Source: an uncultured Clostridia bacterium (GTDB lineage: Bacteria > Bacillota > Clostridia > Tissierellales > Peptoniphilaceae). From it: 6,918 nt of DNA. Shown here in pieces: positions 1 through 5,207 of this stretch (positions within the stretch are counted from its first letter, which is position 1; each line of letters starts with the position of its first letter). The translations under genes were made by a program, and so were the position numbers. The notes beneath the pieces are model-generated. The model was not told the origin of the DNA, made no database searches, and worked only from the letters and a program-made list of their open reading frames with translations. The stretch is taken from NCBI GenBank assembly GCA_945916025.1, contig CAMEGD010000075.1, positions 1-6,918 of the forward strand, read 5' to 3'.

Positions 1-156
1 CATTCCTTGTTGATCAGCAGTTTTTGAATTAAATGATTTTGTAAACTCCATTATGTTAACCCCGTGAGGTCCTAATGCAGTACCTACTGGTGGTGCTGGT
101 GTAGCTTGTCCTGCAGGTATTTGTAATTTTACTATAGCTATGACTTTCTTTGCCAT
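1..156 (-). CDS. rplK: 50S ribosomal protein L11, N-terminal part (cut by window edge)
   Basis: L11 sits in the GTPase-associated centre of the large ribosomal subunit, where it binds 23S rRNA together with the L10/L12 stalk. The 52 residues present start MAKKVIAIVKLQIPAGQATP and continue with the proline-rich APPVG and the GVNIMEF segment, which are hallmarks of the L11 N-terminal domain. The C-terminal rRNA-binding domain lies beyond the window. The ATG at 154-156 is preceded by a strong AAGGAGG ribosome binding site about 7 bases upstream. The gene follows nusG on the same strand after 77 bases, the classical nusG-rplK order, normally continued by rplA. The residues after the PVG motif (TALGPHGVN) differ from the common PALGQ(A/R)GVN form, which I take as a lineage variant. 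Identification is secure. Confidence 0.97.
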   Translation of the reverse strand, partial: MAKKVIAIVKLQIPAGQATPAPPVGTALGPHGVNIMEFTKSFNSKTADQQGM

Positions 157-233
157 AAAAAATCCTCCTTTGTGGTATTTGGCGGGTCTTTCCCTCCCAC
201 TATCTATATAATACGTAAATATTTACGATATTA
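157..233 (-). promoter_or_regulatory. nusG-rplK intergenic leader with two potential hairpins
   Basis: This spacer is structured. A near-perfect inverted repeat at 208-234 (CGTAAATATTTACG core at 214-227, flanked by ATAATA/TATTAT arms with one unpaired base at 228) begins at the nusG stop codon. Closer to rplK, minus-strand GGGAAAGACCC (184-194) can form a GGG/CCC stem with an AAAGA loop, flanked by TGG and CCA that may extend it. The same 11-mer occurs in the rpmG leader at 1250-1260. No clear U-tract follows either hairpin, so I do not call a terminator. A role in mRNA processing or autogenous control of the L11-L1 unit is possible but is inference. Confidence 0.45.
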
Positions 234-785
234 TCACATTTTTTCTACTTGGTCATATTTTAGTTCTAGTTTTGTTTCTCTACCAAACATAGATATAAAT
301 ACGCCAATTTCTTCCTTCTCTTCGTTAATACTTTCAATTTCACCAATAAAGTCATTAAATGGACCATTAGTGATTTTAACAGTATCCCCAATTTCATAAT
401 TATATTCAATTGAGCTTTTGTCCTTTACTCCTAAAGAAGCTTCTTCTTCCTTTGTCAGTGGTATTGGATTTGAGGCTGGGCCTAAAAATCCTGTTACCCC
501 TCTAGTATTTCTTACTAAATACCAAGACTCATCAGTCATGATCATTTTAACTAAAACATAACTAGGATAAAGCTTTACTTCCTTAACCTTATCTGAACCT
601 TCTTTATCTTCAACTACTTCTTCAGTTGGCACTTCAATTTCTTGTACCAAATCTTCCATGCCTTGGTTTTTAACCATAAGTTCCATAGTTGTCTTTACTT
701 TATTTTCATGTCCAGAGTAAGTATGGACTACATACCATCTTGCTTTCGGGTCTCTGTCTTTTCTTTCGTTGGTTATCTCAGTCAA
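234..785 (-). CDS. nusG: Transcription termination/antitermination protein NusG
   Basis: NusG binds RNA polymerase through its N-terminal NGN domain and modulates pausing and termination; its KOW domain contacts partners such as Rho or the ribosome. The 183-residue product has the NGN start RWYVVHTYSGHE (16-27), the KLYPSYVLVKM strand (71-81), VRNTRGVTGFLG (91-102) and a C-terminal KOW domain (about 130-183) with GDTVKITNGPFNDFIGEI. The start codon is TTG at 783-785. It is supported by a GAGGGG ribosome binding site 6 bases upstream, and the first in-frame ATG would remove part of the NGN domain. The linker between EVPTEEV and KLYPSYV (about 54-70) is acidic. It lies 14 bases after secE and 77 before rplK, the standard operon order. 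Length and motifs are normal for the family. Confidence 0.97.
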   Translation of the reverse strand: MTEITNERKDRDPKARWYVVHTYSGHENKVKTTMELMVKNQGMEDLVQEIEVPTEEVVEDKEGSDKVKEVKLYPSYVLVKMIMTDESWYLVRNTRGVTGFLGPASNPIPLTKEEEASLGVKDKSSIEYNYEIGDTVKITNGPFNDFIGEIESINEEKEEIGVFISMFGRETKLELKYDQVEKM

Positions 786-799
786 ATTAATCCCCTCAA

Positions 800-1012
800 C
801 TAACCGATTATAAGTTGTAAAATATTAATAATTACTAAGTCAAAAATGGAAATAACTAGAGCTGAAATTATACTAAGTAGTATAACAAGAGCTGAATACT
901 TAACAAGTTTTTCTTTGTTTGGCCAAATTACCTTCTTAAGTTCAGTTCTTACACCTCTAATGTATCTACCAAATCCACCTTCAGTTTTTTTACTAGTTTG
1001 TACAGTTGCCAT
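800..1012 (-). CDS. secE: Preprotein translocase subunit SecE
   Basis: SecE is the small subunit of the SecYEG protein-conducting channel and clamps SecY in the cytoplasmic membrane. The 70-residue product is the short Gram-positive form with one transmembrane helix. It has a basic, soluble N-terminus (1-22), the conserved amphipathic segment ELKKVIWPNKEKL (24-36), and a single hydrophobic helix at about 38-68. The ATG at 1010-1012 is 15 bases after the rpmG stop. Its ribosome binding site is weak: AAGGA overlaps the rpmG stop and lies about 12 bases from the ATG, so translation is probably coupled to rpmG. nusG follows after 14 bases. The rpmG-secE-nusG arrangement is the usual one in Firmicutes. 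Confidence 0.96.
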   Translation of the reverse strand: MATVQTSKKTEGGFGRYIRGVRTELKKVIWPNKEKLVKYSALVILLSIISALVISIFDLVIINILQLIIG

Positions 1013-1027
1013 TTGATATCACATTCC

Positions 1028-1177
1028 TTATCTTGTTTCTTTATGAGGTGTGTGAGTTTTGCAGAACTTGCAATATTTTTTTAACTCAATTCTCTCAGTA
1101 GTATTTTTCTTGTTTTTAAATGTTACATAATTTCTGTTTTTGCATTCTTGACATGCTAGAGTTACTTTATCAGCCAT
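1028..1177 (-). CDS. rpmG: 50S ribosomal protein L33, zinc-binding (C+) form
   Basis: This 49-residue ORF begins MADKVTLACQECKNRNYVTF and encodes L33 of the large ribosomal subunit. Two CxxC pairs, C9/C12 and C36/C39, form a zinc ribbon, so this is the zinc-dependent C+ version rather than a cysteine-free paralogue. The conserved NYVTFKNK and ERIELKKYC segments are present and the basic tail ends HKETR. The ATG at 1175-1177 has a strong AGGAGG site about 6 bases upstream. It is the first gene of the minus-strand cluster and secE starts 15 bases downstream. In many bacteria C+ and C- L33 forms are exchanged in response to zinc. Nothing resembling a Zur operator is obvious upstream. Confidence 0.95.
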   Translation of the reverse strand: MADKVTLACQECKNRNYVTFKNKKNTTERIELKKYCKFCKTHTPHKETR

Positions 1178-1211
1178 TTGGCACCTCCTGTTAATCTATT
1201 TTCCTTGATAT

Positions 1212-1240
1212 AAAATACCATAAATTAATTATTTAATCAA
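1212..1240 (-). promoter_or_regulatory. Putative proximal promoter (P2) of rpmG-secE-nusG
   Basis: On the minus strand there is a TTGATT -35 (1235-1240), a 17-base spacer and a TATTTT -10 (1212-1217) with an extended TGG immediately before it. Each hexamer matches the sigma-A consensus at four of six positions. It begins right after the T-tract of the hairpin at 1245-1266 and would make a leader of about 30 bases before rpmG. AT-rich DNA gives many chance matches. Confidence 0.4.
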
Positions 1241-1241
1241 T

Positions 1242-1266
1242 AAAAAAAAGGGTCTTTCCCCTTTTT
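1242..1266 (-). terminator. Terminator-like hairpin in the rpmG leader
   Basis: On the minus strand, AAAAAGGG (1259-1266) pairs perfectly with CCCTTTTT (1245-1252) across a six-base loop, and the T run continues to 1242. The 8-bp stem plus T-tract looks like an intrinsic terminator. It lies between two promoter-like elements that both point at rpmG, so it would either attenuate transcription from the distal promoter or end a very short RNA. It contains the 11-mer shared with the rplK leader. The stem is rich in A-U pairs and of moderate strength. Read on the plus strand it has a shorter T run and faces korA, so a plus-strand role is unlikely. Confidence 0.55.
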
Positions 1267-1293
1267 AATAGATTGTACTATTTAATCTAACTA

Positions 1294-1322
1294 AATATAA
1301 CATATTATGTAGAAAATATCAA
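1294..1322 (-). promoter_or_regulatory. Putative distal promoter (P1) of rpmG-secE-nusG
   Basis: On the minus strand there is a TTGATA -35 (1317-1322), an exact 17-base spacer and a TATATT -10 (1294-1299) preceded by the extended -10 dinucleotide TG (TGT). This is the best sigma-A-type match on the minus strand in this intergenic region. Initiation would fall near 1287, giving about a 110-base leader to rpmG with a terminator-like hairpin in it. Confidence 0.55.
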
Positions 1323-1367
1323 GTCTTTTCCTTTGAATTACTTATATATATTATAGCACAAATTCTT

Positions 1368-1396
1368 TTATAATAAATAGGAATTTGGGGTATAAT
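1368..1396 (+). promoter_or_regulatory. Putative promoter of the 2-oxoacid oxidoreductase operon
   Basis: A perfect TATAAT -10 at 1391-1396 sits in the context TTGGGGTATAAT, about 35 bases before the gene. The -35 at 17-base spacing is TTATAA (1368-1373), a poor match. The same TGGGGTATAA block precedes the membrane-protein pair on the other strand. A strong AGGAGG ribosome binding site at about 1420-1425 precedes the start codon. Confidence 0.55.
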
Positions 1397-1430
1397 GAAT
1401 TCAATGAGAAAATATTTATAGGAGGTAAAA

Positions 1431-3095
1431 ATGGATTATAATATTTTAATTGGTGGCGCTGCTGGCCAGGGTATGGACACAGTAGTTACTATGTTTAATA
1501 AAGTATTGCAACGTAGTGGCTATTATGTTTATACTACTGCAAATTATAGGTCTAGAGTTAGAGGGGGCCATAACTTCTTCCAAATCAGAATGTCTGATAA
1601 GGCAGTTTCGGCACCTAGAAAAGAACTAGATTTGATCTTCGCTTTAAATAGAGAAACTTTAGAAATACATTCTAATAGACTTAAAGAAGGTGGAGTTGCT
1701 GTAGCTGATTCATCAATGGCAGATTTTCCAAATACTAAGACTTTTGATTTAGTTGAAAAAGCTAAAGAACTTGGAAACGAAAAAATGATTACAACTATTG
1801 GTCTTGGTCTTTTAATGGGTAGGTTTGGCATTGAGCTTAACTACGGTGAAGATGTTATTAAAGACACTTTTAAGGAAAGTTTAATTGAAGGTAATATTAA
1901 GGCTTTAGAATATGGATATGAAATTACTAAACAAGATGTAGTTAAAATGGATTATTCAGATTCTATTTTAGTCGATGGAAATATGGCAGTTGGCCTTGGA
2001 GCTGTAGCTGCTGGTTGTAAATTCTACTGTGCCTATCCAATGACACCATCTTCTGGTGTATTAGGTTACCTAGCTGATGTATCTAAGGAAATGGAAATTG
2101 TTGTAGACCAATGTGAAGACGAAGTTGCAGCATTGAATATGGCTTTAGGAGCATCTTTTGCAGGCGTTAGAGCTATGACAGGCTCATCTGGTGCAGGTCT
2201 TGCCCTTATGAGTGAAGCCCTATCCCTAGCTGGAATAATTGAAACTCCAATTGTAATTATAGATGTTCAAAGACCAGGTCCTGCTACAGGCCTTCCAACA
2301 GACACTGAGCAATCTGACCTTAGGTTCTTAATCCACAATGGCCACGGAGAATTTCCTAGAAAAATTATTGCTTTAAGAAATGCAGAAGATGCTTTCTATC
2401 AAACAACTAGAGCATTTAACTTAGCTGACAAGTACCAAATCCCAGTAATTCTTATGTCTGATCAACATGTTGCTGATTCTAATGTAAATATCAGGCCATT
2501 TGACCTAGATTCAATAGAAATAAACAGATACCTAGCTAACCCAGCTAAGTATGAACCAGGAACTTATAAGAGATATGAATTTACAGCAGATGGAATTAGT
2601 CCAAGACTTATTCCTACAAGGGCTAATGGAAATCTAGTAATGGTAGACTCGGACGAACATAATGAATATGGTCGAATAGATGAGACTGCTGAAAACAGAA
2701 TTAAAATGGTAGATAAGAGACACAAAAAATTTGAAGGAATTATTAAAGACTCTGAAGAGCCATGGGAAACTGGTGTAGATGACTGTAATACTTTAGTTGT
2801 TTGTTGGGGGTCAACCCATGGAGTCGTTAAAGAAGCTGTTGAACACCTTAACAATAAGGGACATAAGATTAAAGCTTTATCCTTTGGCGATGTCTTCCCT
2901 CTTCCATTAGAAAAATTCAAAAAATATCATGAAAGAGCTGACAAATATATAGTTGTAGAAATGAACAAAGATGGTCAATTTGAAGGTTTAATTAGACAAG
3001 AAGCCCTAGTTAAGGCAGACCATATAATTAACAAATACGATGGTAGACCTTTCTTTTTAGAAGATTTAGAAAAAGCACTTGAGGAGGTACTATGA
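1431..3095 (+). CDS. korA: 2-oxoacid:ferredoxin oxidoreductase, fused gamma-alpha subunit
   Basis: This is the large subunit of an enzyme that oxidatively decarboxylates 2-oxoacids with CoA to acyl-CoA, passing electrons to ferredoxin in the cytoplasm. The 554-residue chain starts with a gamma domain (about 1-175): ILIGGAAGQGMD at 5-16 and RGGHNFFQIR at 44-53. The alpha pyrimidine-binding domain follows, with AYPMTPSSG (201-209), GSSGAGLALMSEALSLAG (251-268) and GPATGLPT (283-290). Next come the DSDEHNEYGRI segment (406-416) and a C-terminal domain (about 450-554) with VCWGSTHGVVKEAVE. I chose the ATG at 1431 because an AGGAGG lies about 5 bases upstream. The gene overlaps the beta-subunit start by ATGA. 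No delta ferredoxin-like subunit is adjacent. Substrate (2-oxoglutarate, branched-chain or aryl 2-oxoacid) cannot be decided from sequence; the symbol follows the common annotation. Confidence 0.88.
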   Translation: MDYNILIGGAAGQGMDTVVTMFNKVLQRSGYYVYTTANYRSRVRGGHNFFQIRMSDKAVSAPRKELDLIFALNRETLEIHSNRLKEGGVAVADSSMADFPNTKTFDLVEKAKELGNEKMITTIGLGLLMGRFGIELNYGEDVIKDTFKESLIEGNIKALEYGYEITKQDVVKMDYSDSILVDGNMAVGLGAVAAGCKFYCAYPMTPSSGVLGYLADVSKEMEIVVDQCEDEVAALNMALGASFAGVRAMTGSSGAGLALMSEALSLAGIIETPIVIIDVQRPGPATGLPTDTEQSDLRFLIHNGHGEFPRKIIALRNAEDAFYQTTRAFNLADKYQIPVILMSDQHVADSNVNIRPFDLDSIEINRYLANPAKYEPGTYKRYEFTADGISPRLIPTRANGNLVMVDSDEHNEYGRIDETAENRIKMVDKRHKKFEGIIKDSEEPWETGVDDCNTLVVCWGSTHGVVKEAVEHLNNKGHKIKALSFGDVFPLPLEKFKKYHERADKYIVVEMNKDGQFEGLIRQEALVKADHIINKYDGRPFFLEDLEKALEEVL

Positions 3096-3949
3096 ATAAC
3101 TACGAATTTGGAATAACTAAAGAAACAGCTTGGTGCCCAGGTTGTGGTAATCCTAGCATAAGGGCAGCCCTAAAAAAGGCCTTAGATGAACTGGACATTA
3201 ACCAAGACGATGTTATCTTATCTGCAGGTATTGGCCAAGCTGGAAAAATGCCTCAATATTTAGATGTTCATGCCTTTGCTGGTCTACACGGAAGATCTCT
3301 TCCTGTTGGTATTGGAATAAAACTATCAAACCACAAGGCTAAAGTTATAACTGAAGGTGGAGATGGAGATGGTTATGGTGAAGGTGGTAACCACTTATTA
3401 CATGCCATTAGAAGAAATATCGACCTTACTCAAATAGTTCATAACAACCAAGTTTATGGACTAACTAAAGGACAAGTATCACCTACTACTGCAGCAGGAC
3501 AAATTCAAACTTTTGCAAAGGGTGGATCAAAAAGTAATATGATGTATCCCCTTGCCCTAGCTTTGACATTAGGAGCTGGATTTGTAGCTAGAGGATTTTC
3601 TGGAGACCAAGAACAACTTAAGGAAATCTTCAAGGCTGCCATTATATACGAAGGATATGCCCTTGTGGATGTATTACAACCATGTATAGTATGGAATAAG
3701 GTTAACACTTTTGCTTGGTACAAGGAAAGAGTAAGACCTCTAGATGAAACCCACGATGTAACAGACTTATCTCAAGCTTACGAAAAGGCTATGATCTGGG
3801 GAAATGAAATTCCAACAGGCATCTTATACAATGTAGAAAAATCACCATATAGGACTAAGTTTGGTTTCTTAGAAGATGATAATGAACCTATGATAGACAG
3901 GAAATTAAATCCAAAGAACGCCCAAGTCTTAGTTGACAGATTAAAATAA
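3092..3949 (+). CDS. korB: 2-oxoacid:ferredoxin oxidoreductase, beta subunit (thiamine diphosphate-binding)
   Basis: This is the catalytic partner of the gamma-alpha subunit; it binds thiamine diphosphate and usually a [4Fe-4S] cluster. The 285 residues include WCPGCGNP (C15, C18), the LHGRSLP segment (65-71), the thiamine/Mg motif GDGDGYGEGGN (90-100) ending in the paired Asn at 118-119, GLTKGQVSPT (123-132) and QPC with C198. These are only three cysteines. The position normally written GIGC is GIGQ here (Gln49), so one expected cluster ligand is missing. The ATG at 3092 overlaps the preceding stop (ATGA) and its GAGGAGG lies inside the upstream gene, indicating translational coupling and fixed stoichiometry. 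Length is normal for the family. A terminator follows 6 bases after the stop. Confidence 0.88.
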   Translation: MNNYEFGITKETAWCPGCGNPSIRAALKKALDELDINQDDVILSAGIGQAGKMPQYLDVHAFAGLHGRSLPVGIGIKLSNHKAKVITEGGDGDGYGEGGNHLLHAIRRNIDLTQIVHNNQVYGLTKGQVSPTTAAGQIQTFAKGGSKSNMMYPLALALTLGAGFVARGFSGDQEQLKEIFKAAIIYEGYALVDVLQPCIVWNKVNTFAWYKERVRPLDETHDVTDLSQAYEKAMIWGNEIPTGILYNVEKSPYRTKFGFLEDDNEPMIDRKLNPKNAQVLVDRLK

Positions 3950-3955
3950 TTTATA

Positions 3956-3980
3956 GCCGAGAGAAATCTCGGCCTTTTAA
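3956..3980 (+). terminator. Intrinsic terminator after korAB
   Basis: GCCGAGA (3956-3962) pairs perfectly with TCTCGGC (3967-3973) across a GAAA tetraloop and is followed by CTTTTAATTAATT. This is a stable 7-bp, GC-rich stem with a short T run. It ends only about 13 bases before the tadA ATG, so some read-through probably feeds tadA unless tadA has a promoter that I cannot see. Confidence 0.8.
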
Positions 3981-3986
3981 TTAATT

Positions 3987-4457
3987 ATGGAAAAAATATT
4001 CATGAACCAAGCCCTTAAAGAAGCCAAAAAGGCCTTTTTGTTGGGAGAAGTCCCAGTTGGAGCTGTAGTTGTATACAAGGGAACAATAATTGGTAGAGGA
4101 TACAATAAAAAAATATCTACAAATGACCCTACAATGCACGCAGAAATCTTGGCTATAAAAGAAGCTTCTAGGTATCTTAGAACTTGGCACTTAGAAGAAT
4201 GTAGTCTCTACACCACCTTAGAGCCTTGTTCAATGTGTGGTGGTGCCCTTCTAAATTCTAGGATTGGAAAGGTCTATATTGGAACAAGAGATCCTCGAAT
4301 GGGCTCTTTAGGTTCTTCAATAAACTTATCTAATATAAAATCCTTTAATCACTCCTTTAAGGTGGAATTTGGAATATTAGAAAGGGAATCAAGGGACCTT
4401 TTAGGAAATTTTTTTAAGGTAATAAGACAAAGAAAAAAACTCTCTAAAAAAGATTAG
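3987..4457 (+). CDS. tadA: tRNA-specific adenosine deaminase TadA
   Basis: TadA deaminates adenosine-34 of tRNA-Arg(ACG) to inosine, allowing one tRNA to read several CGN codons. The 156-residue protein has the deaminase fold: KEAKKAFLLGEVPVGAVVV (11-29), the zinc/catalytic HAE at 51-53 in DPTMHAEILA, and the zinc motif PCSMC (80-84, cysteines 81 and 84) in TTLEPCSMCGGAL. The RDPRMGS segment follows, and the tail is lysine-rich (KKLSKKD). Length is typical. The start is uncertain between the ATG at 3987 and the in-frame ATG at 4002. The first matches homologue length better, but neither has a Shine-Dalgarno sequence, and a terminator hairpin lies immediately upstream. The 3' end overlaps the convergent membrane-protein gene by 14 bases within a shared terminator. 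A guanine/cytosine deaminase is the alternative, but the motifs favour TadA. Confidence 0.93.
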   Translation: MEKIFMNQALKEAKKAFLLGEVPVGAVVVYKGTIIGRGYNKKISTNDPTMHAEILAIKEASRYLRTWHLEECSLYTTLEPCSMCGGALLNSRIGKVYIGTRDPRMGSLGSSINLSNIKSFNHSFKVEFGILERESRDLLGNFFKVIRQRKKLSKKD

Positions 4458-4467
4458 AGAGTTTTTT
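4434..4467. terminator. Bidirectional terminator shared by convergent tadA and membrane-protein gene
   Basis: A perfect 14-bp inverted repeat, AAAAAACTCTCTAA (4434-4447) and TTAGAGAGTTTTTT (4454-4467), surrounds a six-base loop. It has an A-run on one side and a T-run on the other, so it can terminate transcription from both strands. It lies inside the coding ends: the TAG of tadA (4455-4457) is in one arm and the TAG of the opposing gene (4444-4446 on the plus strand) is in the other. Confidence 0.9.
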
Positions 4468-5196
4468 AAATCCATTGTTGTGGTAATAAATAGTAAGTCC
4501 TAATGTAGATAACAAATGGAAGAAGGCACTTAATAGCAGCCATAAAAAGGCAATTACTAGTCCCAACAGTCCAAAGGTTAGTATAATTCCTGGAAGTAGA
4601 ACAATAGAAGTTACAATAATTATAATGTAAGGTAATATTACATATAAGGTTTTCAATATAAATATATAAAGTTTATGACCTTGAGATAACCTATAAGAAG
4701 TCTTAAAGTAATCCATTGTATATTCTATGTTTCCATCTTCTATAAGGAAAAATACATAAGAAAAACCTAAAGTTAATATTAGTCCTAAAAGAGATCCTAT
4801 TACTGGAATCTTGCCTAAAATAGAATTCAATAAAGCCAATATAAGGGAAAGTATAATGATAGTTGGATAATTTTCCTTAAATTTTTCTATTACTGTATGA
4901 ATACTATAGTCCCATCCCCTTACAAGGTCTAATAAAGCCAAAGAATTAGCCCCTAGAACTAAGTAAGACACAAAATGTTGGATTAGATTGTAGGAAAACA
5001 GGTCTGATACCCCTTCTTCTAAGGGAGTCTTACTTAAGACAAGATTAAATTCATAAGTTGGGTCTCCAAATATTGATATTAAAATAAATACAAATAATGA
5101 TTGGAATATGGAAAGTATAATGAAGGAGATAACTAAATCTTTAGAATCAGTTAAAAACACCTTGATACTTTCCTTAAATATAGCAAATATTCCCAT
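4444..5196 (-). CDS. Multi-pass membrane protein, paralogue of the upstream gene (function unknown)
   Basis: This 250-residue protein is strongly hydrophobic, with about six predicted membrane segments (near 21-43, 71-93, 111-127, 131-153, 176-205 and 208-238). It has no signal peptide, enzyme motif or binding motif that I recognise. The stretch from PVIG (131) through FKTS (164-167) to GHKL (173-176) aligns without gaps over 46 residues with the upstream protein (15 identities by eye), so the two are diverged tandem duplicates. The general pattern, an amphipathic F-K/R-T-S...G-x-K-L segment between membrane helices, recalls DUF975-like or GPDPase-membrane-domain-like integral membrane proteins; this is a weak resemblance only. 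The ATG at 5194-5196 has an AAAGGAGG site 5 bases upstream that overlaps the upstream stop codon. The pair lie 11 bases apart and are clearly co-transcribed. Confidence 0.85.
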   Translation of the reverse strand: MGIFAIFKESIKVFLTDSKDLVISFIILSIFQSLFVFILISIFGDPTYEFNLVLSKTPLEEGVSDLFSYNLIQHFVSYLVLGANSLALLDLVRGWDYSIHTVIEKFKENYPTIIILSLILALLNSILGKIPVIGSLLGLILTLGFSYVFFLIEDGNIEYTMDYFKTSYRLSQGHKLYIFILKTLYVILPYIIIIVTSIVLLPGIILTFGLLGLVIAFLWLLLSAFFHLLSTLGLTIYYHNNGFKKLSNLF

Positions 5197-5207
5197 TAAA
5201 GCCTCCT

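Noticed and set aside
172..399. Plus-strand 75-residue ORF opposite the end of nusG
   Set aside because: It runs antisense to the conserved KOW-domain coding sequence, has no ribosome binding site or recognisable protein, and is a shadow frame.
1178..1430. Possible riboswitch or T-box in the long divergent intergenic region
   Set aside because: No T-box sequence, specifier stem or known riboswitch core is visible; only promoter-like elements and one simple hairpin can be supported.
1544..1831. Minus-strand ORF within the gamma domain of the oxidoreductase, and a similar one at 2564-2920
   Set aside because: Both are antisense to strongly conserved coding sequence, lack start signals and have no family features.
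3981..4190. Minus-strand 69-residue ORF opposite tadA
   Set aside because: It overlaps the TadA catalytic region including HAE and has no ribosome binding site; it is a shadow of tadA.
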